37,436 nucleotides of DNA from Vampirovibrionales bacterium (lineage in GTDB: Bacteria > Cyanobacteriota > Vampirovibrionia > Vampirovibrionales > JAJTHC01): positions 1 to 37,436 of the forward strand of contig CANGYO010000006.1 in the NCBI GenBank assembly GCA_947458095.1, in the 5' to 3' direction. A program made the position numbers and the translations under genes. This document shows, one piece after another, positions 17,931-28,013 of this stretch; the first letter of the stretch is position 1; each line of letters starts with the position of its first letter. Under the pieces are notes generated by a model. It was not told where the DNA came from, ran no database searches, and saw only the letters and a program-made list of their open reading frames with translations.

Positions 17931-17961
17931 CAGGGAACGCCACCAGCGTTCCCTGTTTTTT
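17931..17961 (+). terminator. Rho-independent terminator
   Basis: CAGGGAACGC-CACCA-GCGTTCCCTG followed by T6. Confidence 0.9.
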
Positions 17962-18583
17962 AACGACTCCCTCGTAAAGCGTTGGCAGATTCGATAAGCC
18001 TTTTTAGCCACGCATCAAAACGAGGACACTTCTCACGCATTTTTTCAATGCCGACTTTCTCCGCAATGTTTAAACCGTCGATTATTTTGTTATAGCCTCT
18101 AAATAAGGCTTCAAGACGTTTAGAGGGTGCCGTTTCAGGACTATTGTTAATGTCTTCAGGGGTATCAAAGGCTTTTTCAATTTTTTCAAGTTCTTGTCTT
18201 TGAGAAGCACTTGCATTCATTGCGGACGCTATAATAGAAATATCTGAAAACCATAAGGCTTCTGTTTCATGCTTTTGTAGGTAAGGAATCAACTGTTCTT
18301 TTGAACTACCTACGTCAAGTGCCTTTTCTAAATCTTCAATAGATTTGCCTGTATTGCCTTTGAAACCATAATAATCGACAAACGTCGTGACAATACGAGT
18401 GCTTGTTCTGTTGACATGCTTAAGCACTGTGTCAACAGAGACATTACCGTCCATGGTGATTGGTTCTAGTTTAATTTGAAATACGCTCAAATAAGGATTC
18501 ACGATTTTTTTGATGAAGTAGAATTCTGTTTTCCCTTCACAGACAATTTGAATCTCTTCCCACTGCGGAGGCTTAGAAGTCAT
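17960..18583 (-). CDS. DUF4276 / Toprim-like protein (likely start ATG 18583; ORF to 18598)
   Basis: CEGKTEFYFIKKI (Toprim-type acidic motif), TTFVDYYGFKG, QKHETEALWFSD are typical of DUF4276. Confidence 0.8.
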   Translation of the reverse strand: MTSKPPQWEEIQIVCEGKTEFYFIKKIVNPYLSVFQIKLEPITMDGNVSVDTVLKHVNRTSTRIVTTFVDYYGFKGNTGKSIEDLEKALDVGSSKEQLIPYLQKHETEALWFSDISIIASAMNASASQRQELEKIEKAFDTPEDINNSPETAPSKRLEALFRGYNKIIDGLNIAEKVGIEKMREKCPRFDAWLKRLIESANALRGSR

Positions 18584-19691
18584 CAGGGCTTCCCCCAATG
18601 ATGTTCTTTTCCCAAATACTCCCTAATGTATACTCTTCAAGCCATGCAGTGACTTCATCTTCTTCTAAGCGACGAATCACCGTTTCATTGTTGACTTGAT
18701 CTGCCACCAACAAGTCTTCGGCGGAAAAATGGTTGATGAGTGTTACCGATTGAGACGACACAATCACTTGTTTACCTTGTGCTGCCACAGATTTCAACAT
18801 ACTGGCGAGAATATTTAACGCATGAGGATGCAAACCCAGTTCAGGTTCATCAATTAAGACTGTTTGCGGAATATAAGGAGGGGGTTGTTGCAATAAGGTG
18901 GTTAAGCAAATAAAGCGAAGTGTGCCGTCAGAAAGGTCGTTAAATGTCCACGATTTTTCAGAATTACGATGCTTCCAACGAGGCAGAATGTTGCCGTTTG
19001 CATCAGGTTCTAAAATGAAGTCTTGAAAGAAGGGGGCGACCAATTGTATGGTATCCACTATTTTTTGATAGTAGGAAGAAGTAAAAGGCTTTTCTTTTAA
19101 ATGATATAAAAAACTTCCGAGATTGCTTGCATCTGAGAGTAATTTTGTATGTTCTGTGATTAAAGATGATTTTTTGACTGGAGCGGAAGAACTGGTGTCG
19201 TGAAAGTGATAGATTTTGTAAGTCTGTAATCTATTTAGAACATATTTGGCAATAGATTTTCCACTAGATGCTAATAGACTTTCTTTTTCAGGTTGAAAGT
19301 TTAGAGTTTGAGTATAGGGTGAATGATGACCAGGACCTTTAAAACTAGGTGTTTCTGTTCCAATGAGCAGTGTATCGGGTTCGGCTGGTATTAAATTTAC
19401 AGAGTACTGATTTGCACCAAAATCTAAATAAAACTCAATACATTCTGTATTTTTACTGCCAAAGTGTAAAAATCGTTCTGCTCCGCCTGATTGAGCAATA
19501 TAGTATTGTAAGTTTTTGCTTGCGAGTTCGTTTAAAAACTTAAAAGCACTGATAAAGTTGGACTTGCCTGCTCCGTTGGGTCCAATAAGGATGTTCAAGG
19601 GCTTTAATTCAATATCTAAGGACTTAATCGACTTGAATCCTTCAATTTTCATGCGTTGAATGTTGCTGTATTGAGATGAATCTTGAGACAT
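18573..19691 (-). CDS. AAA_15/AAA_21-type ATPase
   Basis: Walker A ILIGPNGAGKSNFI, Walker B QTVLIDEPELGLHPHAL, SSQSVTLINHF. Confidence 0.92.
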   Translation of the reverse strand: MSQDSSQYSNIQRMKIEGFKSIKSLDIELKPLNILIGPNGAGKSNFISAFKFLNELASKNLQYYIAQSGGAERFLHFGSKNTECIEFYLDFGANQYSVNLIPAEPDTLLIGTETPSFKGPGHHSPYTQTLNFQPEKESLLASSGKSIAKYVLNRLQTYKIYHFHDTSSSAPVKKSSLITEHTKLLSDASNLGSFLYHLKEKPFTSSYYQKIVDTIQLVAPFFQDFILEPDANGNILPRWKHRNSEKSWTFNDLSDGTLRFICLTTLLQQPPPYIPQTVLIDEPELGLHPHALNILASMLKSVAAQGKQVIVSSQSVTLINHFSAEDLLVADQVNNETVIRRLEEDEVTAWLEEYTLGSIWEKNIIGGSPDDF

Positions 19692-19753
19692 CAGTGAAAT
19701 ACCTTTTTTTAGGCATTATAGCACAAAACCCCTCTCCTTATGTGACCCAAACC

Positions 19754-21292
19754 CTAAAGTACATTCTTCTCATAGCTATGCAAGCTATGCACACTGCCTT
19801 CGGCAGTGGCGGCGACGGATCGTTGCTCAAAACGCAAGAAACCATTCCGCAAACGCTGATGCAAGTCTTCCACACTTTGCACGCCCAAGTCCTGCAAACC
19901 ATGCTTAATCCCTTGCACGATATACGGCAGGTAGTGACGAATCGAACCCTTGTCGACGACAGCACCCGAAACGCCTTGAGACACCAAAATACGGCTGTTT
20001 TCGCCAAAGTAACGGACGCTCGAACCCTTGGTCATCGCCTCTTTTGATCCCATGCCCCGATACTTCTTCAAACGCACACCGTCCTTATAAAAATATTCCC
20101 CAGGAGCTTCTGCCGTTCCAGCGAGCATAGACCCCATCATCACCGCAGATGCCCCGAGTGAAAGGGCTTTGGTGACGTGACCAATGCTAGAAACGCCTCC
20201 GTCGGCGATAATAGGAACACCAAATTGTTGGGCGTATTTCGCCACTTGAAAGACCGCTGTTGCTTGCGGACGCCCCACAGCGGTGACTTCTTGCGTCGTG
20301 CAAATCGAACCCACACCCATGCCCACACGCAAACCATCGACGCCTGCTTCAATCAAATGAGCCGCCTGTTGTTGGGTGACGATGTTGCCTCCCACCACTT
20401 GTAAATCAGGGAAGGTCGATTTAATGCGACGCACCATGTCGAGCTGATACACGGAATCGCCTTGAGACGAATCAATAACAACCAAGTCTAAGCCTTCGGC
20501 AACCAACGCCGTTAGACGCTCCCAGTCGCTGGCACGAGTCCCCACGGCGGCCCCGACAATCAAACGCCCCCGATCGTCTTTGGTGGCAAGGGGGAAGTTT
20601 CGCATCTTGCGTAAATCGGTACGGCTCATCAAGGCGACGAGTTCGCCGTGAGCGTTCACAATCGGGAGCTTCCCTTTTTTAGAGGCTTCTAAGGTCGCAT
20701 AGGCTTCTTCTAAGGGAATGCCTTCTTCAGCGGTGATTAAATTCGTGGTCATCACATCTGCAAGGGCTTGGCTACGGTCGCCCACAAAGTCGACATCACG
20801 GTTGGTGACAATGCCGAGGAGCTTGCCTCCCATTTCCCCTGTCTCAGTAATCGGTACGCCTGTAAAGCCGTATTCTTCACGAATACGGTCAATATCGGCG
20901 ACGGTGTGTTGAGGCGTCAACACAATGGGGTCGGTAATAAAGCCGTTTTTATAGCGTTTCACCAAGCGGACTTCGTGAGCCTGTTCTTCAATCGTATTAT
21001 TGTAGTGAATCACGCCGATACCGCCGAGCAGTGCCATGTGGATCGCCATTTGGGCTTCGGTGACGGTATCCATGGGGGAAGAAACAATGGGGGTGTGCAG
21101 GGCGATTTTTTTAGAAATGTGGGTGAGCAGTTGAACGTCTTGCACGGCAAAGTGAATATGCCCTGGCAACAATATGAGGTCGTTATAGGTGAGTCCTGAC
21201 GATTGGGCAAACAATTCTGAAGCACTGTAGCCATCCGCCATTTGAAGGGCAGGGTCGATCGTGATAGAAGGTGAAGAGACGAGGGGGTTCAT
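19754..21292 (-). CDS. guaB: Inosine-5'-monophosphate dehydrogenase
   Basis: [12 protein letters not shown], two CBS domains, [37 protein letters not shown]. Confidence 0.98.
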   Translation of the reverse strand: MNPLVSSPSITIDPALQMADGYSASELFAQSSGLTYNDLILLPGHIHFAVQDVQLLTHISKKIALHTPIVSSPMDTVTEAQMAIHMALLGGIGVIHYNNTIEEQAHEVRLVKRYKNGFITDPIVLTPQHTVADIDRIREEYGFTGVPITETGEMGGKLLGIVTNRDVDFVGDRSQALADVMTTNLITAEEGIPLEEAYATLEASKKGKLPIVNAHGELVALMSRTDLRKMRNFPLATKDDRGRLIVGAAVGTRASDWERLTALVAEGLDLVVIDSSQGDSVYQLDMVRRIKSTFPDLQVVGGNIVTQQQAAHLIEAGVDGLRVGMGVGSICTTQEVTAVGRPQATAVFQVAKYAQQFGVPIIADGGVSSIGHVTKALSLGASAVMMGSMLAGTAEAPGEYFYKDGVRLKKYRGMGSKEAMTKGSSVRYFGENSRILVSQGVSGAVVDKGSIRHYLPYIVQGIKHGLQDLGVQSVEDLHQRLRNGFLRFEQRSVAATAEGSVHSLHSYEKNVL

Positions 21293-21526
21293 GGCAAGGG
21301 TTTCCAGTGAGTTCGTGAGGCATAATTGAGTTGTACAAGTCTATCAGAAACACAAGAGGTTGTCTATAAAGGGTTTTGTATATTGAGATTCTGGTAACTT
21401 AAAGTGGGGATGTCTGACTCGATGCACTAGCAGACGTCCAAGCACTAAATGCGAGGCTTCCGAGACATTTTGCGGACGTCGTGCAAAGGGAATGATGCGA
21501 CGAGGTGGGTCAAAAGGGGGTGGATT

Positions 21527-21591
21527 TTTAAGGAGGGGGAAATGAGGGAGGAGAAACGCAATACGTCCTCCCTCATTTCCCCCTCCTTAAA
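21527..21591. repeat. Perfect 26-bp inverted repeat, 13-nt loop
   Basis: TTTAAGGAGGGGGAAATGAGGGAGGA / gaaacgcaatacg / TCCTCCCTCATTTCCCCCTCCTTAAA. Confidence 0.9.
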
Positions 21592-21707
21592 TCGCCTTTG
21601 GAGGTTTGGAGGCTTTTGGCGACGCAAAAGTCTCCAAGCACCAGCTTAAGAAAGAAGTGAGAAACCAAAAAAACTAAAAGTGTTCAGGAAATGATAGGTT
21701 TAGCTAT

Positions 21708-21754
21708 ACTAAACGCCCAAAAATCCTTAAACCTTTCTAAAGACCCCCCTCTTT
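21708..21754 (-). repeat. Dispersed motif copy upstream of groES (inverted relative to 24260-24296)
   Basis: Reverse complement AAAGAGGGGGGTCTTT..(9-12 nt)..GATTTTTGGGCGTTTAGT. Confidence 0.55.
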
Positions 21755-21786
21755 CGATATGTTTACGTTATAATTGTCTTGCTTAT

Positions 21787-21802
21787 ATATGAAATATCAT
21801 AT
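21787..21802. promoter_or_regulatory. Palindrome ATATGA-AATA-TCATAT upstream of groES
   Basis: 6-bp perfect arms in the groES leader; no canonical CIRCE seen. Confidence 0.35.
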
Positions 21803-21854
21803 GAAGCGTGTGATCTTTTGTATTTAACTAATTTATTATGGAGGTTAAAACCCA

Positions 21855-22148
21855 ATGAGTTCAACTGTTACGATTCAACCCCTTGCCGATCGTGTGGTTT
21901 TGGAAGTGATTGACGAAACGCAACAAACCGCTGGCGGTATTTTTATTCCTGATTCCGCTCGTGAAAAGCCTCAAAGTGCGAAAGTCATCGCTGTAGGACC
22001 AGGACGCACCGAAAACGGCGTTTTAGTCGTGCCTACCGTTCAAGTGGGTCAAACCGTCTTGTTCACCAAATATGCAGGCACAGACGTGAAGCTCGGTAGC
22101 CAAGACTATAAAATCGTCTCGGAAAAAGACATCCTTGCGATTGTCTAA
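21855..22148 (+). CDS. groES: Co-chaperonin GroES
   Basis: IQPLADRVVLEVIDETQQTAGGIFIPDSAREKPQ; RBS GGAGG upstream. Confidence 0.98.
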   Translation: MSSTVTIQPLADRVVLEVIDETQQTAGGIFIPDSAREKPQSAKVIAVGPGRTENGVLVVPTVQVGQTVLFTKYAGTDVKLGSQDYKIVSEKDILAIV

Positions 22149-22192
22149 CGCTTTTTAATCCTCTGTTTAATACTGAAATAAATAATCTATAA

Positions 22193-23827
<1,635 letters not shown>

Positions 23828-23846
23828 ATCGTTTTGGTCTTATTTT

Positions 23847-23880
23847 CAAAAGCCCCTTGTTGAAAAACAGGGGGCTTTTT
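23847..23880 (+). terminator. groEL rho-independent terminator
   Basis: AAAAGCCCC-ttgttgaaaaacag-GGGGCTTTTT. Confidence 0.88.
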
Positions 23881-23881
23881 C

Positions 23882-24045
23882 GACACACGAAAGTCGATTT
23901 CTGACACACGAAATAGGCTTTTCTGACACACAGAACCCTCGTTTCTGACACACAAAACCTTTGATTTTGACACATGAAACCTGCTTTTCTGTCACACGAA
24001 ACCCTCATTCCTGACACACGAAAGTTGAATTTTCGTCATTGCGAG
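23882..24045. repeat. Array of 7 (+1 degenerate) GACACACGAAA motifs at 21-22 bp spacing
   Basis: Motif starts at 23882, 23903, 23925, 23947, 23969, 23991, 24013 and a degenerate GTCATTGCGAG at 24035. Confidence 0.85.
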
Positions 24046-24112
24046 CGTAGCGTGGCAATCTTTAAAGACTTCTCATTTGGGAGGGAGATTGCTTCGTTGC
24101 AACGCAAGACCG
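24034..24112. repeat. Palindromic intergenic repeat of the CGTCATTGCGAGCGTAGCG...GGCAATC...GATTGC type
   Basis: CGTCATTGCGAGCGTAGCGTGGCAATC ... GAGATTGCTTCGTTGCAACGC; GGCAATC/GATTGC inverted arms. Confidence 0.55.
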
Positions 24113-24259
24113 TGTGCTTTCTATGCATTTTTCAAGGAACCACTCTTTTTCAGTATGACAAAATTCAGTTCCGATGCACAGTGCCTAAAACCCACTATTT
24201 TGAAGGGAAACGATACCGACAAGTCGTGTTCAGAAAACGAAGAAATTGTAACGTTTTGT

Positions 24260-24296
24260 AAAGAAGGGGGTCTTTTTTAGATTTTTGGGTTTTAGT
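24260..24296 (+). repeat. Dispersed motif copy downstream of groEL
   Basis: AAAGAAGGGGGTCTTTTTTAGATTTTTGGGTTTTAGT; matches the reverse complement of 21708-21754 with a gap. Confidence 0.55.
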
Positions 24297-24353
24297 GCAA
24301 TTGTATTCCTCAACAGTGTGAGGATGTTCTGTTTAGAAAAAAAGGAAATGCTC

Positions 24354-25036
24354 ATGTTACAAGTTCGATTAAACGCTCCCTCTTTCGCAAATGTTGCCCC
24401 CCCCCAGTTGCTCTAAATGTAAACGCTTCCAGTAATCCTACTTATTCCCAACGATTAAGCACCGACACCTTACAACGTTCAGGAAATACCGTTTCACAAG
24501 CTCAAAGAGCATTTGAAACAGCACTCTATGCGCGTAAACATAAGCCAGGTAGTTTGGGCTATCTCGTTAAGTGGGAACATGATCTCCAAGCAAAGAGGAA
24601 AGAACTAGAGGGTTTTCGACAATTATTATTGAACGATCAAGGTACTGATAGAGTTACACAATTATTTAGAGAACAGATTGAACCCCTTATACAAAAAGCT
24701 GAATCAGAATTGAGGCATATAGAAGATTCTAAAGATACAGCACTTTTCAATTTTGGTCGAGATATACAACGTTTTAAAACGCAAGAAGGGGATATAGAAC
24801 CTGCTCATTTACAAAAGCATAAGGACTTTGAAACAAAAATGGCATTTAGAGCAGACGGTGATTATCCTGAGAACCATCAACAAGAAACCGTTTTACCAGC
24901 ACAGGCTTTTTGGCGAAAACTTGGAAATCATTATTTAGGTAAAGCCTTAAAAACCCATGATGCCGATATGTTAGAACGTTTTGATTATCGTGACAACGAT
25001 CCAATACACCAACTAAAACCCTTCGGTTGGAGTTAA
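24354..25036 (+). pseudogene. Hypothetical protein ORF interrupted by frameshift at a C9 tract (24397-24405); intact (~227 aa) if tract is C10 or C7
   Basis: ATG 24354 preceded by AAAGGA; frame 0 stops at 24414 (TAA) just after the C run; +1 C gives MLQVRLNAPSFANVAPPPVALNVNASSNPTYSQRLSTDTLQRSGNTVSQAQRAFETALYARKHKPGSLGYLVKWEHD... continuing into the 24554-25036 ORF. Confidence 0.75.
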
Positions 25037-25051
25037 TTTCTCGATCATCCA

Positions 25052-25081
25052 AATGCCCCTCGTTTATGAACGAGGGGCATT
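25052..25081. terminator. Bidirectional hairpin between convergent genes
   Basis: AATGCCCCTCGTT-TATG-AACGAGGGGCATT, 13-bp perfect stem. Confidence 0.75.
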
Positions 25082-25096
25082 AACGCTAGCTTCAGT

Positions 25097-25390
25097 CTAA
25101 ATGCGGTTATGCCAGTAACCACCCTGACGGTCAAACAAGGCATCATAGCCAGACCATAAACGATACGGCGGAAATAAGCCAATAATCGCATGGGTGGCGA
25201 CTTTGTCCCCTGGGTTGTCATTCACCGCTTGCCCGATCCCTGGCCAAACAATGAGAGATAAGGCAGCGGCACCCACGCTCCGCCCGCTAATTTTGCCTCG
25301 TGTGCCAGCCGCTAGGACATCAGGCGTTACCCATAAACTACACGCCAACAAGGCGATCATTAACGCAGACAATAAGGATTTTGTTTTCAT
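25097..25390 (-). CDS. Small exported hypothetical protein (likely start ATG 25390; ORF to 25420)
   Basis: Signal peptide MKTKSLLSALMIALLACSLWVTPDVLAAG; RBS-like GAGGAACACATA before ATG. Confidence 0.65.
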   Translation of the reverse strand: MKTKSLLSALMIALLACSLWVTPDVLAAGTRGKISGRSVGAAALSLIVWPGIGQAVNDNPGDKVATHAIIGLFPPYRLWSGYDALFDRQGGYWHNRI

Positions 25391-25538
25391 TATGTGTTCC
25401 TCTTTCTTTTCATCATACAACCCAACAACTTTTATACTAAAATAGCATCAATAGGTCGCAGGTACTTTTCACACTACGCTCTGAAAAGAGGCTTGTCAAT
25501 TCTTTTGCCCAAACTTAAGAACACTTTAACATTAGGAA

Positions 25539-25820
25539 ATGGTGATGAATCCCCTCGCTTTTTTTGATTATGAATGCGATGCCTGCCAAGCCCCCGTCTG
25601 CGAGCGGATGCTTCTGTTTGCGTTGGCTCATGATTATGAAGAAGAAACCTTGTGCTTGGATTGCTTGGTTGAAAAAGAAGGCGTCGACAAGGTGGTATTT
25701 GTGGAAAAAACGAAAACGTATATTCAAAGTCGCAACTGTTTCAAAAAACCATGGGATGCCTTTGACGCTTCGAGCTGTCCTTTACTTGAAAACAAGGCGT
25801 GTTTTTGCCAAGATAGGTAG
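25539..25820 (+). CDS. Small Cys-rich protein (CxxC pairs); start 25539 or 25545
   Basis: DYECDACQAPVCERM...ETLCLDCLVEKEG...SRNCFKKPWDAFDASSCPLLENKACFCQDR. Confidence 0.65.
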   Translation: MVMNPLAFFDYECDACQAPVCERMLLFALAHDYEEETLCLDCLVEKEGVDKVVFVEKTKTYIQSRNCFKKPWDAFDASSCPLLENKACFCQDR

Positions 25821-25830
25821 GGAAGTTTTT

Positions 25831-25960
25831 GTCCCCTCTCCTAATTTTAGGAGAGGGAAGAGAACGTCTGAAAGACGTTCGAGGGTGAGGTTAAACCTTA
25901 GACTCCGTTGGTGAATTTAACCGCCCCCTAACCCCCTCCTAAAATCAGGAGGGGGGACAG
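25831..25960. repeat. ~130 bp nested-palindrome intergenic element
   Basis: Ends GTCCCCTCTCCTAATTTTAGGAGAGG / CCCCTCCTAAAATCAGGAGGGGGGAC are inverted repeats and each is itself a hairpin; internal GAACGTCTGAAAGACGTTC hairpin. Confidence 0.8.
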
Positions 25961-25999
25961 AGCAAAATAACCTTCTAAAAGACGAGAAAGAATCCCCCT

Positions 26000-26224
26000 A
26001 TGCCTTTGGACTTACGCAAAACCAAATGCCCCCTCAATTTCGTCAAAGCCAAGCTGGCTTTGGAAAAAATCGCCGTGGGGGACGTACTCGAACTGTGGAT
26101 TCTACCCCAAGCCGAAAGTGCCTTGAACTTGCCTGAAAGCTTTACGCAAGAAGGGCAAGGCGTCACCCTTGATGCCCCTGAATCGGCGGAAAAACAAGTC
26201 CTGTGGATTAAACGACTGCATTAA
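26000..26224 (+). CDS. TusA/SirA-like sulfurtransferase-family small protein
   Basis: LDLRKTKCPLNFVKAKLALEKIAVGDVLELWI matches TusA-family N-terminal pattern with the conserved Cys-Pro. Confidence 0.8.
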   Translation: MPLDLRKTKCPLNFVKAKLALEKIAVGDVLELWILPQAESALNLPESFTQEGQGVTLDAPESAEKQVLWIKRLH

Positions 26225-26257
26225 AACATCCCGAAAAAAGCAAAAGGAACGCACCCT

Positions 26258-28012
26258 GTGGCACTTGCCCCCTCTAACTTTAAGCGAAAATCGTCGTCCT
26301 TCGACGGCGTGCCGTGGTGGGTGTTTTTGCTTGTGCTGGTGGGGCTTTGCCTACTATTGACGCCTGTTTTGCCTTATGCGTCCCTACGTTTTGAAGCCCA
26401 TCACATCGCAGTGCTGGTGGGGATGCCATTTAAGCTTTCGCTGGCGTGGATGCTCCCTGTTTTAGGGATCTTGGGCGTGGCGTCTTTTGCAGGCATTACA
26501 CAACGTTTATTTGCCTTGCATAATAAGCCCTTGCTCGGGGCGGTGTTGATGAGTGGCAGTAGTGTCGGCGTCTTGGTGATGCTGCTTTCCCCGAGCCTTG
26601 CCTTGATACAATGGGCGTTTACGATGATAACCCTTTACCTTGCCTTACGTTGGTGGCAATGGAGAGTCGCCACGCACGCCAGTCCGTTGTCTCCGTGGCA
26701 AGGGCAAGATGTCGCCATGGGTGTCGGCTTAGGGGCTTTGGGGGCTACTGTGGGCGTGCTTCCGCTTTGCTTGTGCGTGGGAAGCTTGGCGTTGTGGTTT
26801 ATGAATGCCACGTCTCGGCGATTTACGTTTTTGTCATGGTGGGAAAACTATCGAGGGGTCACGGTGGCAACGGGAACGACACTAATTCTAGGTACAGTCG
26901 TGGAGGCGTTTTGTGGTAGAGGCTGGGGAGCTTTTGCCCCCTTTCAAGCCATGCCTTGCGATCTTTCCATGCTTGAAAATGCGACCTTGTTTGGGGTAAA
27001 TCTTCTCATCTTGTCCTTTCCGTGGAACATCGTGATTGCGTATGCCTTGTGGAATTGGGTGAGTCACTTGGCGTATCACGGCAAAGAAGGGCAACTCTTT
27101 GATGAGCGAGACAGGCTCTTGCATCAAGTCGCTACAGGGTGGGGCGTGGGGCTATTAAGCCTATTGGGTTACGGCTTGTTGAGTCATCGTGATTTGAGTT
27201 TGCCGTTGCTTTTAGGGGCGTGCGTGGCGTCTTGGTACGGCGGTCACGTCATCGATCGTTCGACGCAGTTGCTGGTGCCACCGAAGGGACTTAAACGGCT
27301 TTGTGATTTAATTCCCTTGTTTTTGTTGGCTTTGGCGGTCTTCGGGGCGTGGTCAATGCTCACCCAAGTGCCTGACACCTATTTAAGTGATGCCCCATGG
27401 ATGCTGGCGGGGTCTCCTGTGGTGGGGGACTTGGGCGAAAAAGCAGGCAAGTTGGGGGCATTTTTGGGGGAACTCCCCTTATGGAAGCTTTGGTTATTGA
27501 GCCTGCCTTTGTGGTGCTTGATCGGAAGTGCTGGCATGGTGAGCCTTCAATTTGTGACCTTTTCCATGTACCGCACCATGGGCGTTTTTGCGGGTTGGAG
27601 TGTGATTTACACGATTTTGCTTTTTGCGGTGCAATGGCCGATTACGCACCCGCCTTATCTCAATGAACATCGTGCCATACTTGAAGCATTTGACCCTATG
27701 CCTAGCACGAAAAACACGCAACGCCAGGGCATTCCACCTTATTTGTTAAGCAGTCACGGGGCGTCTTTAAAAACCCCGCTTTACGGACTTTCCCCTGAAA
27801 ATCGCTTTTATCAAGAAAGAGGCGATAACGCTACGATTCACTCGCAAGCTGTGCAATTGTTGCCTGTTCATTATATGGGGATGACTCGATCCAATCTCTT
27901 GTATTATAGCTTTTTAGATATTCTGCCATTTCTTTCCCATGTGGGAGTGCATCATTATGTGTTAGACTATCTACCTGTAAGGGGTTTTGTAGAACCCGAA
28001 GGGATGCTTTGA
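26258..28012 (+). CDS. Polytopic membrane protein of unknown function (GTG start)
   Basis: Many hydrophobic segments and a soluble C-terminal tail; stop is 1 nt from the next gene's ATG. Confidence 0.75.
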   Translation: MALAPSNFKRKSSSFDGVPWWVFLLVLVGLCLLLTPVLPYASLRFEAHHIAVLVGMPFKLSLAWMLPVLGILGVASFAGITQRLFALHNKPLLGAVLMSGSSVGVLVMLLSPSLALIQWAFTMITLYLALRWWQWRVATHASPLSPWQGQDVAMGVGLGALGATVGVLPLCLCVGSLALWFMNATSRRFTFLSWWENYRGVTVATGTTLILGTVVEAFCGRGWGAFAPFQAMPCDLSMLENATLFGVNLLILSFPWNIVIAYALWNWVSHLAYHGKEGQLFDERDRLLHQVATGWGVGLLSLLGYGLLSHRDLSLPLLLGACVASWYGGHVIDRSTQLLVPPKGLKRLCDLIPLFLLALAVFGAWSMLTQVPDTYLSDAPWMLAGSPVVGDLGEKAGKLGAFLGELPLWKLWLLSLPLWCLIGSAGMVSLQFVTFSMYRTMGVFAGWSVIYTILLFAVQWPITHPPYLNEHRAILEAFDPMPSTKNTQRQGIPPYLLSSHGASLKTPLYGLSPENRFYQERGDNATIHSQAVQLLPVHYMGMTRSNLLYYSFLDILPFLSHVGVHHYVLDYLPVRGFVEPEGML

Positions 28013-28013
28013 A

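Noticed and set aside
19676-20047. Plus-strand 123-aa ORF and other antisense ORFs within guaB (20768-21199, 20718-20912)
   Set aside because: Lie antisense to the strongly supported guaB; typical shadow ORFs.
21445-21649. Two overlapping ~60-aa ORFs on opposite strands
   Set aside because: Both are generated by the perfect inverted repeat 21527-21591; no credible protein similarity or RBS.
23882-24045. CRISPR array
   Set aside because: Repeat motif is only ~11 bp with 10-11 bp spacers; no cas genes seen; too short for CRISPR.
25564-25914. 116-aa + strand ORF overlapping the Cys-rich protein
   Set aside because: Composition (Lys/Arg/Trp-rich, runs through the palindromic element) indicates an out-of-frame shadow of 25539-25820.
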